Shown here: one piece after another, positions 50,288 through 62,112 of the stretch
Layout: each line of letters starts with the position of its first letter
How positions within the stretch are numbered: position 1 is the stretch's first letter
Source of the DNA: Tolypeutes matacus
Taxonomy: Eukaryota; Chordata; Mammalia; Cingulata; Chlamyphoridae
Length of the DNA stretch: 64,000 nt
Assembly: GCA_026826555.1 (NCBI GenBank)
Contig: JAKSZT010053928.1
Span: 40,472,806-40,536,805, forward strand
Direction: 5' to 3'
Position numbers and translations under genes: made by a program
Notes under the pieces: generated by a model
Databases searched by the model: none
Seen by the model: only the letters and a program-made list of their open reading frames with translations
Told to the model about the DNA's origin: nothing

Positions 50288-50485
50288 AGGGATTCCTAAC
50301 TTTTTTTGTTCCAGGCACCCCATTGCTAGTCAGGTGAAAACCATGGACCCCTTACTAAGTCCACACTATGCTGTGTATTATTTATTAAATATATCACATT
50401 GGCACCAACACGTTCCCCACAAGAATAATGTTTTTTTGAATTTCAGTTCAAGCTCATGGACCCCTTGCTAAGAACCCCTCAATTA
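50288..50485 (+). mobile_element. Non-autonomous hAT-like DNA transposon fragment
   Basis: The ends 'gggattcctaactttttttg' and 'ccccttgctaagaacccctc' are roughly complementary. The interior repeats 'catggacccctt' twice, as in known non-autonomous elements of this sort. Confidence 0.55.
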
Positions 50486-50660
50486 CATCCATCTCATTTG
50501 AGTATAAGTAAAAAAGAAGTTTACTCAGCTAAAAAATCAAGCCACATGGACAATGTGTAGAAACACACATGGCAAGATGACAGGTTTACAAAAATCAGTC
50601 TGATTATGTAGAGATATGAGGACTCAGGAAGCTCTCTGCTGCCTTTTAAGTGTTCAGTGT

Positions 50661-50776
50661 TTGGTTTTTGTTTGTTTGGGTGTTTTGTTTTTGTTTTTTT
50701 AGGAAGTACTGGGGATTGAACCCAGGACCTAGTACATGCCAAGTAGGCATTCAGCCATTGAACTACACCTGCTCCC
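50661..50776 (-). mobile_element. tRNA-derived SINE, old copy
   Basis: T/G-rich stretch, then the complement of a tRNA head (ggggattgaacccaggacc...actacacctgctccc). It matches the old copy at 8.2 kb more than the young ones. No clear target duplication remains. Confidence 0.75.
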
Positions 50777-51189
50777 AATGATGGTCTCTTAACCCATTTG
50801 TCCTCTCATTATAGGGCACATTGGGAACTCCAGGTTCTCTTCCTCCCCTCCCTTTCTTCTTAGCTGCTCAGCAGTGCCTCAACCACCAAAAAACACTCCT
50901 GCTATCTCCTCACACCTGGCATTTTTACTGAGACAATGGAGGAGTAAGTATTGTTGTAGGCACCAGAGGTTGGTGGAAAACAATTTTACTACAGAGAAAT
51001 AATTTATTTTTATTCAAATCTAGAGCAAGTGATTTGCAATTAAACTTTCTAAATCCCCCAAACACCCCCAAGTAACTACAAATAAAATGTCCAATTCTCT
51101 CCTGAAAAGGCCTCAGAGAACCAGGAGTGTAAATACATCTTAATAGTATTCTGTTAAAGTCTCAGTGCATTGCAATTGTTGAGGCTGTG

Positions 51190-51285
51190 ATTCTGTAGGG
51201 AAAGGGAGGAAGGAGGGATAGGAAGGAGGAGAGAGAGAGGCAGTGGGGAGGAAGGAAGGAAGGAGGAGGGAAAAAAAAGTTTCTG
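51190..51285. repeat. Homopurine (GGAA-rich) tract
   Basis: Nearly pure A/G over about 90 bp, including (GGAA)n. It has one short interruption (ggcagtgggg). Confidence 0.85.
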
Positions 51286-51292
51286 GAAGAGC

Positions 51293-51400
51293 AATAGTTC
51301 TCAACCATGGCTGCATGTTGAAATTTCTTGGGTCAAAAATATCAATACCTAAGCCTATCCCAAGAGAATTATTTAAAGTCTTTAGTAATTCTTTTGTGCA
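51293..51400 (+). mobile_element. MER5-like hAT fragment
   Basis: 'atagttctcaaccatggctgcatgttgaaatttcttggg' closely follows the start of MER5-type elements. Confidence 0.55.
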
Positions 51401-51401
51401 G

Positions 51402-52840
51402 ACAGGGTTTAGATTCATTGCAATGCAACATCATTCTCTTTTAATGGAGTGACTCAAGAATATTCTATTACTAAAGGACAGCGGCAACTCAAAAGGATTT
51501 TAGTTAAGAATTGCTACCAAAACAGCTGCCAGCTTCTTGAAGCTCTTTGAGAATTGCTTCTCGCCTTGGAGTAAGTGTTGTCGTGGTCCAGAGTCCAGAA
51601 TCCCACTTCTCTAAAGGGCTACACAGTAGACCTGTACTGTGTCATTCTCCTTACCTCTCACCCTTCTACATTTATTGCCAGATCAATGCTGTAGGCTCAG
51701 TATAACCAAACCTCTTTTCCTGATAAGAGAGACTCCATGGTTTTTGGCACCAGTAGATCATTCGCACATCTCTCATTAGCTAGAGGTTCATTCGCTCACT
51801 ACATCAAAATTTAACTGCTATCCTGTTGAGAAATACCCAGGGCAGAGTGATGAATTAGAAAGAGCAGTGCACTGAGAATCTCAGGATCTTGAATCCAGTT
51901 TCAGATTTACCTCTCTTTCTAGGTGACCTGAGTCAAGTCACATAACCTTTTGAATCTCTGTTTCCTCAAATGTAAAGTGGGAAAGCTGAATAGATAATTT
52001 CTAAAATCCATTGCAACTCTGAAATGCTATACTGCAGATTATTGCCTTATCTACTTTCTCATAATGATGCTAATGAATGGTAATAATAACAGGTGACAAC
52101 TCAAGTAGAGATGAAAAGCACAAGTAAAACCAGTGGTTCGGTTGCCACATGTTGGCAAATCTGTTCTCAAAGCCTGGAAAAGTCCTCTACTTTTCAAAAG
52201 ACTATAATTGAAACATGTGGCAATAAAATTTGGTAGTTTCTACATCCTGCTATTGTCTATATGAAAAGACCATTCTCACTCCTCCCATACTGTGAAAACC
52301 ACTCTTCACAAAAAGAGAAGGCAATGATCTGATTGTTTAGTTGTTAAATTGACTCCGAGAGAAAATGGCAACATTTAAAAAAATCCTTTAATATGCCTCA
52401 AAAGTTTAAAAACATTCAAACCCCAAATTCAGTTCACTGTTTCTTTATAAAAGCTCTTACCCCATATCTCGCCATACCTTTCTTTTCAGTACCAAGACCA
52501 TCTCCTCATGCTGATTCCTCCTCAAGACCACCCTATATATTACCCACAGATAAATATTTTTTTGTGCCTCTTGAATATGATTTTTTTTTCTTAGGCTTCC
52601 AAATTTTATTCTATTATTTTACTAATTAATATAAGTAATTTGCATAATATATTTTGGACTGTGATTCATAGCAGCAGTATATGATTCACTTTTTGACATT
52701 TTAAATTTATTTTTTATTTACTTTTGAAAAATTATAAATATTAGAGTGATATTACAAACCATGAAAAGAAGAAACAAAAAAATCATAAACAGTAATATCA
52801 CTACCATAATATAAAACTGCTATCATGTTTGTGCATTCTC
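51402..52840. other. Intergenic sequence with a MIR-like piece at about 51,850-52,030
   Basis: 'gtcaagtcacataaccttttgaatctctgtttcctcaaatgtaaagtggg' is MIR wording. Nothing else can be supported. Confidence 0.5.
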
Positions 52841-52844
52841 CTCC

Positions 52845-53100
52845 AATCTTTTAAATTAATACCTTTGTTAGAGAAGTTGTAGGTTCACAGAAATATCATG
52901 CATAAAATACATAAAGTATAGATGTCTCATATATCACCCTATTATTAACACCTTGCATTTGTGTGGTACATTTGTTAAAATTCATGAAAGGACATTTTTA
53001 TAATTGTACTATTAACTATAGTCCATTATTTGCAACAGGGTTCATTGTGTTGTTATACAGTCTTTTATTTGATATATGACTTCCTTACTCCAAAAAAAGT
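52845..53100 (-). mobile_element. L1 3' UTR fragment, minus strand
   Basis: 'gttagagaagttgtaggttcacagaaatatcatgc' and 'tgtactattaactatagtcc' follow the L1-D 3' UTR (38,520-38,950) in order. Confidence 0.75.
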
Positions 53101-53242
53101 TTTAAGATTCCTTATTTCCTACAGCTTAAGTCTACACTTCTAACTTGGCATTGCCAGATCTCTATAGTTTAGTCCACAATCTTCCTTTCCTCCCACTTTT
53201 CCTCAACATATTTCCTCCATCCAGTCTGGTCCATTTACTGAC

Positions 53243-53697
53243 TGTGGCGGATTGAATAGCATACCCCAGTTTGGACAGGTTCTTGGTTTTGATTCTCATT
53301 CCTGTGGCTGTGAATCTATTGTAAAGAGGATCCTTAAAGATGTTATTTTAGTTAGTTGTGCCCCAACTGAAGGAAGTGGAGCCTTAATCTGTATTCCTGG
53401 AGTCCTTTATAAGTAGAAGAGATTCAGACATAGAAAGGAGAAAAATTTAAAAAGCTACAGGGAGGAGCTGAAGCCAGAAGTCAGCAGCAACCTGGAAGAG
53501 AACAGAGAGAACATTGCCACATGCCTCACCATGTGACGGGAAAGCCAAGGAATCCCAACCACTGCTCACCCGCCAGAACACGCCCTACCTGAGAGCAAGC
53601 AAAGCTTCCAGCCCCTGAAACCATGAGACAATAAATGCCCCTTGTTAAGCCAACCCATTGTGTGGTATTTGTCATAGCAGCCTGGCCAACTGAGACA
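53243..53697 (+). mobile_element. MaLR-like solo LTR
   Basis: TGTGGCGGATTG...AACTGAGACA, about 455 bp, TG...CA. It has AATAAA before the final 'taagccaacccattgtgtggtatttgtcatagcagcc', a classic MaLR end. Flanks CTGAC/CCGTC may be a decayed 5-bp duplication. Same family as 27,011-27,470 in opposite orientation. No internal genes. Confidence 0.85.
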
Positions 53698-53699
53698 CC

Positions 53700-55560
53700 G
53701 TCGGTCCCTAAACTTGCCTTTCTCACTCTGTTCCTCCCATATGGACTGTCCTTCCCATCTTCCCCACATAGAATAATCTTGGCAATTCTTGGAAGCTGAG
53801 CCAACTCACATTTCATCCCCTCTGTGAAACATTCATGCCGGTCTACAATGAACTTTCTTTTCTCCGCTTAAATTTATGCTTTTCCTGAATAATCTACTGT
53901 GTTTTGTTTGTTGCATGTTTCCTGGTTAAACTGTATGCTTCTGAAGGACAGAGTCAATGTATTCCATGCCTCTATTTATCTATCATTTTCTTCCTTTACA
54001 TTTCCCATACTATGTACAGCAGAATTTTCAAGATATAGAAAATTATCAGTAGTACCCTTATACAGTAATCCAGATTTAACTCAGTGCAGTCCTTAGTGCT
54101 TCTCTTTCACACAGCCTGATCACTGGGAGACAAGTTCTCTCATGCCCTTTAACTTTTAGCTTGGAATTCAATTCCCCCCCACATGTTCCATAGAGAGACT
54201 GCTTAGTGCTACTAGGACCCATGTCGAAGTTTAGGCTCCACTTTTAACCTTTATGTGTAAGTTTCCCCAAAGTGCAAAATGATCTAAGCAATATGAACAA
54301 ATTGGAAGAAAAGGGTGATGTATTCTGGTAATTAGATCACTTAAATATTTATTTCAATAGTTTGTTAAGTCATGCCCTCCTTGTGAAGAATTAATAATAG
54401 AACTGCAAACTACTAAATCGAGAAGGGACCTCACCTTCTGGTCTTATAGACAAGTCAGCTGAGGCTCAGGCAGACTAAATGAGCTGCTGGCTCTTGCCCA
54501 GTTGTTTGCCCTCCTTCCTTTATGATACTTCTTACAACACTTCTCCCAACAGGGGTTCCTGTTTCAGCCAAACCATTTCCCATTAAGTCCTTCTCATTCC
54601 CAAAAACTTCCCTGTAAATGCAGCCCTATCAAAGATTCAAAGTTGGGCAAGAAAAGCAACCCATAAAGACCCCTTCTAATTTTTGAAATTCTGTTATTTA
54701 TGCTTCTAGGACAGAATACCTATAGAAGTGAGCTACAGAATGAGTGAGTTATAGACTTAGATACATAAATTGTGATTTTGTTTACTTTGAAGAGTCTGTT
54801 CCAAGGAAAAGTAAGGGTCTGAGGTCAAGCTGCATTGGGACAGAGCTGGTACATACTTTGCTGGAGGGCTTTAGGACCCCCCAGTCAGGTTAGACAGAGT
54901 TAGGAAGGCTATCAGGCCCTTCCTTGCTTGCTTCTCCCTCCATACATGAAATGGAGTCTGTTGGAGAAATACCCTACCTGAGCCTCAGGGTCAACGTGCT
55001 CTTAGTGACACTAGAATCCCAGAAGAGTCTGGAATACCTCCCTCCTCATCTACACAATCTAAGCATACCAAGTAAATGGCATGATGGGGCCTCCTTTGGG
55101 ACCTAGGACCAAAAGCTGTTCTGCTTCAAACTTAGTCCTGCACCAAAAACTTAACAAAATCCAATTTCATTTCTATTTGGGGAGTGGGGTGGGGGGAGCG
55201 GTGACAAAAAGAGAAGGAAGTTAAAAAAAACAAAAGCAAAAAAAAACATTTCACTTTTTGTTATATTTTATTTTTCTAAATCTGGAAATCAATCGCAACC
55301 AACATGTTTTTCTTCCGTAAGAGCTTTGCCTTTCTAGACTTCGGAACAAGCCTGGCCGTGTGCACCATGTCAAAGCAGCTGCCTAGCAACTCACCCCTGG
55401 GGAAGTGACTTCACCTCTTTGGACCTTAGGTTTCTCATCTTTTCAATAAAAAGGTTGATGGATGATGCCTAAATTCTCATCCACCCTAAATATTACGGGA
55501 GTCTGCAAGCCCCATTGCCCTTTGACTTTTCCGAAAACTCGATGTCAAGCAAAAAGTTAA
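53700..55560. other. Upstream flank of the CpG island
   Basis: Mostly unique-looking DNA. An old repeat-like patch lies at about 54,385-54,500. A MIR-like patch lies at about 55,330-55,480 (ctggggaagtgacttcacctctttggacc..). No exon can be supported. Enhancers cannot be judged without comparison. Confidence 0.5.
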
Positions 55561-56384
55561 GGATCTGTCAAATGCGCGGCTGATTTTCAAGCCTCAGTCA
55601 GTCTCGAAGATATCCGCTCTCCAAAATTTCCCAAGTGGGAGTCTGCGGCGGGTTTCTGCTCTTTTTAGTCTTCTCCCGTGCTTGGACAGAGGGTTCCCGC
55701 AGAGCGGCTCTGACGGTCTCTTGGGCACACTGAGCTGTCTACACCATCCCAGTAAGCCGAAGCCACTACCCCTAGCTCGGCTTCTCACAGACCTGCCGCA
55801 ACCCGTCCCCGAGATCCCTCTGGATTCCCACTACTTCTCAAACACAGAAATTCACACCCTTTGACGCGGCTCTGCGAGCCCGGCGCTCCCACGGAATAGA
55901 GCGCTCCCCCGGGGCGCCTGGGGCTCCAGCCCCATCTCCCCGCCCCAGCCTTTCCGACTCGCAACCCCCGCCGTTGCCTTTCCCCCAAACTCCTTGGGTT
56001 TTCTTCCGGCGTACACCTTCCACTCTCTCCCAAGGGAGTCAAGGCGGGAGCCTGCCAGTGGTCAGCCCCCCGAACAGAACCCGGAGAGCAGCCTCGCGCG
56101 GGAAGGCACCAAAGTGCCGTATCGTTGGCCAGCCGACACCCCCTCGCTCACCGCGACCCCATCACCGCAGGAGCTCCGCGCAGCGTGCGGAAGCCCAACC
56201 GCCTCCGCACGCTCCTGTCCGGCCCCCTCCGCGGAGGGGCGCGCGGGGACCCGAGAGGCACTTCGCGTGCGCCCGCCCTCCCCCTGCCCCGCCCGCCAGT
56301 GCAGCGTGGCGCTGCGCTTGGATTCCGGGAGGGAAGCGTCGCGGTGTGTCCCTGGCGTCCTCAGTCCTGTCCCCCGAAGTGGAG

Positions 56385-56420
56385 ATGCGCGAGAGGCAGG
56401 CGAGGGCGCGCAGCTCGTGA
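56385..56420 (+). promoter_or_regulatory. Candidate upstream ORF in the NXPH2 leader
   Basis: ATG at 56,385 with G at -3 opens 11 codons (MRERQARARSS) and stops at 56,418-56,420, 21 bases before the main ATG. It matters only if transcription starts upstream of it. A short uORF so close to the main start could lower or condition its translation. Confidence 0.45.
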
Positions 56421-56441
56421 GACGCCGCGCCAGCCGGCACC

Positions 56442-56492
56442 ATGCGCCTGCGGCCGCTGCCCCTGGTCGTGGTCCCCGGCTTGCTGCAGCTG
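56442..56492 (+). CDS. NXPH2: First coding exon of neurexophilin-2 (signal peptide)
   Basis: ATG in context CACCATGC (A at -3) opens 17 codons, MRLRPLPLVVVPGLLQL, ending in phase 0 at a GTGAGT donor. The peptide is a basic N terminus followed by a hydrophobic core, the start of a cleavable secretory signal. It equals the N terminus of neurexophilin-2 as I remember it. NXPH2 has a small first coding exon and a long intron before the exon that encodes the rest. Neurexophilins are secreted, N-glycosylated, cysteine-rich neuropeptide-like ligands of alpha-neurexins at synapses. The downstream exon is outside the window, so only this fragment is visible. Another secreted protein with a similar leader is possible but less likely. 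Confidence 0.85.
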
Positions 56493-56498
56493 GTGAGT
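56493..56498 (+). other. NXPH2: Splice donor of exon 1
   Basis: CTG|GTGAGT matches the donor consensus at positions +1 to +6 except the usual A at +3 (G here, also common). The frame would otherwise read on through the intron. Confidence 0.85.
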
Positions 56499-59400
56499 GC
56501 CCGGCCTCTACGCGCTGGAAGCGAGTTTCGGCGGGAAAACCGCGCCGGTGGCCGACTCGGAAGCAGAGCTTGGGGCTGCTTGGGAAGTGGGGCTGGAGGC
56601 GCCCGGAATGGAGGGATTTCTTGGTTGGCCTAGAGGTTGAAGGGAGACAGGTGGAAATGGATAGAGTGGACCTGGGAGGTAGATGAGCTGCTTAGCAAGG
56701 GCTGGGAATTAAGGGCTGGGGTAAAGTAGGCAGAAAGTGGCGGGGAAGAAGGTGGGGGAGAATGAAGAGGCTTATTGAAAAGTGGTCGAAGAGGGCAAGA
56801 GAGTAGATGGATATGTTGAGGATGCGCCGAAAGACCTTCCTCCAGTCCAGAGTTTGAAGGGTTTGATGTTTTTTATTTTTCACGTGGAAGTCTGTGCAGA
56901 TTCCCGCAGACACTTCGTCCAAGGCAGAGAGAGCATCGTCCCCCGTTCGCAGGGCTTGCTGGGGGAAAATTTAGGCAAAAGACTGGTTTTAGGGGAAGAT
57001 TGGATTTTTCTTCGTTTTCCGCTCCGCGTTGGGGAACCGGGGTGGGGTTTTCTGCCGGCTGGGGACACAGGATGCAACTTTCACGCCCGACTCCGCGGAG
57101 GAGCCCCTCTCGGTCGCCTCTAAGCAGCCTTTCCGATCCCTCCCGCTTGCCCTGGACAGCTAGCTCAGGGGCACTCAGGAATTCGATGGGTATTGAAAGG
57201 TGGTTCAGGGATCGTCTGCGAGACCCTAGGAGCCTGTTTGCGTTGTGACTCGGGGCTTTTTCATCGCGCTCCCTGCGTGGGGCCATGCTCTCCTCTTTCC
57301 CAGATATACATATATATTGCATATGTGTTACTAGTTGATTATATTTAAAGGGGATCCAAATTAAGACCTGCAAGAAGACGACTTCTAAAGTAAAATTATG
57401 GAAAGGTGGCTGCTTTGGTTCAGTCCGCTTCTGTGATGGATTTCGTCTGATCTCATGGCACTTGTCTCAGTACATGCTATTAAGAGGGCTTTCTCTTAGT
57501 TCTACGTTTTTTTATTTTTTATTTTTTTTGGGTCCTCATACTTAAGACCTTCCCCATTTAGCTCTGCGCTGTTAAAATCAGGTTAAAGAACTCAAGTACT
57601 CTGAGGATGACGATATTTTCTTTTCTTTTTTTAAAAAAAATATGTGCCTTTGGAGGGAAAATCGAGTAGCTTATGAAAGTTTCTCCATGATATTTATGAT
57701 CCTTTAGAGGCAGACAGACTGCAAGTTTTGAGGGTGGAAGTGACTATAAAAGGACTTAGTGAAAGGGACAGGCCACCAAACGGCCAGTCCATTCTTGTTA
57801 AAACAGACTAGCTTCACTTACACAGCATTAAGTAAGCAATTTTTCAGTGGCATAGAGAAAAAAAAAAATTCAGTGATGTTCCAAAATGTCCTTGAATGAG
57901 CCAGCACTACTGGCTATATTATACATTAGTGCATGTTTAATAAATTTTGCATCTAAGACATTATGCATGCAAAATGTATGCCACATCAATCTTGCTTTAG
58001 TATCACTTGCTCTTGAAAATGTTTCATTTGGATTCCAAAAATATGATCTAATAAAGAAGCATTTATATGGTATGTGGAAGTAAAACTCTAAAAGTATGTG
58101 GAAATTAGGTGAGGTCTTCAGAATATCTTCATGAATTTCTTAGTTTATTAATTTAATTTTGCATTTAATGTGTTAGACTCTTATAGGTGAGGAGATATAT
58201 TTGGGCATATGTTGGGGGGAGGAGTTCTATTACCTGCTATATTGAAAATGTTTTTTTTTTTTTCCTTCATACCACCCTAGTAAATAATGAATAGGAAAAT
58301 ATAAAGGGATTATACACCCTCCTTTAGGGCTAGATTAATAGTGCAGCATGGGTTGATTGATTAGTTTTTAAGGAAGTTTGTGTCAAATTCGTCTTGTGCT
58401 TGGGTTGTAATGTTTTTTTCCTTGAGCACTTTATCATGGTAAGTGAGGTGGGGAGCTGCAGCTGTGTGATAAGCCACACTCCTTGCACTGCTATCCTTTT
58501 GGACAATAAAAGGCTGTTTACATTCTCCACATTGTTAGAGCCATTTCCAGGCGTATAACACAAGGGGGTTAGGATGTGAAAGGAAAATGAATCCCTGAGC
58601 AGAGCAGGGTAGATCTAAATTGACACATCCCCCAGTCCCACTACACCGGGGAAAGCAGGTATCAAAAAGGACAGACCATAATTTGCCCCTTTGGGCAGCT
58701 CATAGTTTTGTTCTTCTTTTTTCAGCTGATAGTAAAAACTTATTGTTGACTCCTAACAGCAAGTGGATAAAGTGTTTTCTAGGTTTGAAAACACGGTCTT
58801 TTCATCTTCTGGGAACCGTATATAACTTAGAAGATCTGCCCTCTGCTGATATAGAGACAAAAAAAAAAAAAATCTTTAAAAAATTTTTGTTGGTGGGAGA
58901 GGAGGAGACAGTGTTAGATTGTTGTTGGAATTGAATTTTACTTTTCTGTCTGCCCTGCCAACCTGAAGATTATGCTTTTTTAAAATGCTAAATATTTTAA
59001 TGAGAAGTGTATTCATTTGGATATGGTAAAAACTTAACTATATGAAAATTGCCTATTCCACCTGAAAGCAATCACAGGAAATTTAGCCCAAATAAGTCAG
59101 TAAGCACAAGATTCTGTAACAGTAATTTTACAGAATAACAATAATTACTTAATTTTGTGATATTTAAAATATTTAAGAAAACCATGGATCGACTTGATAT
59201 AAATTGCAGGTAGCCTATGAAGAATATTATATGTTACCTGGGTTTGCCTAATTTTTTAAGCCCATGTCCAGAGTTTTAAGAGACAGGTTGCTATATATAA
59301 TTAATAGAATTAGTAGGCATGTGCAAAATTAAAATATCCATCCTGAATGTACTCTTCTCTTTGAAATTCTTATTCAGCAGCATATTCTTTATAAAAATAT

Positions 59401-61145
59401 TAAAAGCACATTATTTCTTTCCTACTACCTAATAAAGAGAAAATTAGCATTTGAAATTAATATTACAACAAAATGAGTACTGTTTCATGACATGATACAA
59501 GGTAGAGACTTCCCCAGATGACAGGTTCTTACAGATTTGCATGATAATTTGTAACTCATAATAAGTGTGATTTTTTGCCTTTAAGTAAAATGCAAAAGAT
59601 TAAATTTGAATTTCAATGAGGTGATTAACTTGAGTTTAAGAAAAAATCTAGTGATGATCTTTGAAATAAATAAGTTTTTTACACATTTCAACTTGGTTTT
59701 CTTCTGATACAATGATGAGTTTATAAAATAAGATATAATTTTAAAATGATGTGAGTTAGCAAATTTCTAGACTCTTCAAACCAAAATACTTGTGATGCAA
59801 AATAGTACAATTTTTGGTTCAACTCATTTTGTAATATCGCCCCACATGAATTTATTAAGAATATTTTTGTTTACCCTAACAATTTAATAATTTTAATATT
59901 TGCTTAGCGTGATATTCTTAACATATATTATTCCACTTTGTATCTGCAAGAACTGAAAACTGATGACTATCTTCCATTCAAAAATCACAGTTTCCCTCAT
60001 ACACTTTTGATCAATAAAAATCAAAACATTTCCCAGTGTAGGATCAATAGGCATCTGTTGTCTAGATGACAATGAGAAGGAGAAAAAAATAACACCATAT
60101 CATGGCTGTGACTTTATAACCAACTTGCCTTAGTTCTGGTTCTATTGTAATTGCTTCATGATTGGCACCATTATTTTAGACATTTTTAAAATGAGAATTC
60201 GTATTAGATAATTAAGACCTTAGTTTCAGCCACCCACTTACCAGTAAAAAGTATGTCCCCTTGGACACATAATTCTGGGATTATGTTATCTGGTCCAGTT
60301 TTAAATGCCTTCGACATAGGAAACTGACTCCTTGGGGATGTATTTTATAGCTTAATAGATTCCCTAAGGGGGAAAAAAGCTTTCTTAATCTTTGTTCTAT
60401 ATTTTTTCTTAATCTCTTTTTATTGTTTCTGATTAGTGGTCAAAATGCTAAATAAGGCAGCAGGGTTTTTTGAAAAACCTTTTAGAGGTTTTATATTGTC
60501 AGCTTAAAATATGTAGCTCTTGCAAATTGAATGAATTAAATGTTGATTTTTATAATACATTGTCCACCTTTTATCTAATAAAGCGCTAATCCATACATCT
60601 TGAATGATTTAGTCATTTAGTAGTTGCAATCAAAGACGAATATATATGTGTCACAGGTTTATGATTTTGTAAAAGCTCTTCAACTGTCTCAGTTTACATA
60701 TTCTCTGTGATCGTTTACCTGAAGCTTTGCTGGGCAAGATTTGAAAAAAGAATTATAGCCACACACTCAAGTGCCTACAGTTAAGGCTGTGTCAGCATTT
60801 CTGTAAAGAATCTCATTTCTGTCTTAGCCATGAGCATTATTGCCGGTTAGAAGTTGGCATTTAATCTTGATTTGGGAGTCAATTATTTTAAACCTGCTTT
60901 AAAGAAAATAAGCCCAAATGACTTTGAGCATTCACCCATGTAAGGATGCTTTCTAATATCCTTACAATGAGCGGGATAATGATTTAACAAACTAATGTCT
61001 ATATTATTGACTTGTGACCAAATGAGCAGATGAAATCCTATAGTTTTGACTTACACAGTGATTATAATTTAAAATTTAATATATTTAAATTATTTTAAAC
61101 AGTTTTCTCCCATTTAACCTATTTATTGTGCTGCCTTATGATTTT

Positions 61146-61222
61146 TTAAAAATGTTTTTAATAGAGAAGTTGTGAGCATACAAAACAATCACGCATAACG
61201 TGCAGAATTCCCATACGTCACC
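61146..61222 (-). mobile_element. Very short L1 3' end insertion with target duplication
   Basis: 'taaaaatgtttttaatagagaagttgtgagcatac..' follows the last part of the L1-D 3' UTR (38,520-38,580). CTGCCTTATGATTTT (61,131-61,145) and CTGTCTTATGATTTT (61,223-61,237) flank it and differ at one base. Only about 77 bp was copied. Confidence 0.85.
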
Positions 61223-62067
61223 CTGTCTTATGATTTTGTAACACTATCTCAGCCTGAATATTTTTAATTGTGTCAAATTGAGGTGTCCTAGTCAGTGTTT
61301 TTATGAGTACTTATTAACTAACAAGCTGTTTTAAAAAATTTTGTTACTTGTGATATGACCATAGGGTTGATGACAACCTCATCTTTATTTCAAAATCCTA
61401 CTCAGTAAAAGGATCTAAAGCAATTTGCACTATAGATTTTAATATTATAGAAAGAGTTCTAAGATATTATTGATTTAAAACTTCCATTTTAGGTTTTTTT
61501 AATTTATGAAAATCTATATCAGAACCCTCAATTTCGGATAACATTTTGCTATAAGATCAGTATAGAATGAGGAAATCTGTTTCTTCATAGAATAACTACC
61601 AATAAAAATAAAAGTTCCGTTATTCAAACCCAAATGCTATAGGAAATATTTTCCTTTTTTTCTAGTGAAGAGATTTGAATAGTTGTCTTAAAATTGCCAT
61701 TCTTTTATATTTCACCTTTCTCAGATTTGGGGGTCTATTGTAAGAGAAGTGGAATATTTCATAAAGTTAAACGACAGTGATAATGCTAGCTTAGATTTTC
61801 ATATCCTTACCCTATTTCAAATTTCTTTCACACAGTTTATCACATTCTAGTCTCCCATAAGGCTTCAAGGTAGAGAAAGCCATTTATAGGTTTCTATTCA
61901 TGCACTGGAAAGAACAATCAATTTGGTGTCAGAAGAGTTGACACCAAAAGCAAACACATTTTGAAATAAATTGATTATTCAACAAATACTTGCTGAATAT
62001 CTTTTTGACTCAGGTTTTATACAGAGACAGTAGCAGGTAACATAGCAGCTAACAAAATAGAACTGGC

Positions 62068-62112
62068 CCAAGTGTGTTGTGTGTTTGTGTGTGTACATGC
62101 ACACGTGCATGT
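62068..62112. repeat. Imperfect (TG)n
   Basis: 'tgtgttgtgtgtttgtgtgtgtacatgcacacgtgcatgtacg'-like alternating purine-pyrimidine run, including a short palindrome (tgcacacgtgca). Confidence 0.8.

Larger units (their letters stand above)
55640..57130. promoter_or_regulatory. NXPH2: CpG island promoter of the NXPH2-like gene
   Basis: GC and CpG density rise sharply against a CpG-poor background. The densest part is 55,860-56,560, and the coding start at 56,442 lies within it. There is no TATA box near the ATG. An Sp1-type CCCCGCCCGCC lies at 56,287-56,297. A perfect 16-bp palindrome (CCCCTCCGCGGAGGGG) is at 56,224-56,239, and its core CTCCGCGGAG recurs at 57,091-57,100. This fits a dispersed-start promoter. 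The transcription start cannot be placed from sequence alone. Confidence 0.88.

Noticed and set aside
55974..56686. Long open frames of 148 and 230 codons through the CpG island
   Set aside because: They arise because stop codons are rare in GC-rich DNA. The 230-codon frame reads through the splice donor and into the intron, and both are low-complexity in P/R/A. Only the 17-codon exon at 56,442 has gene support.
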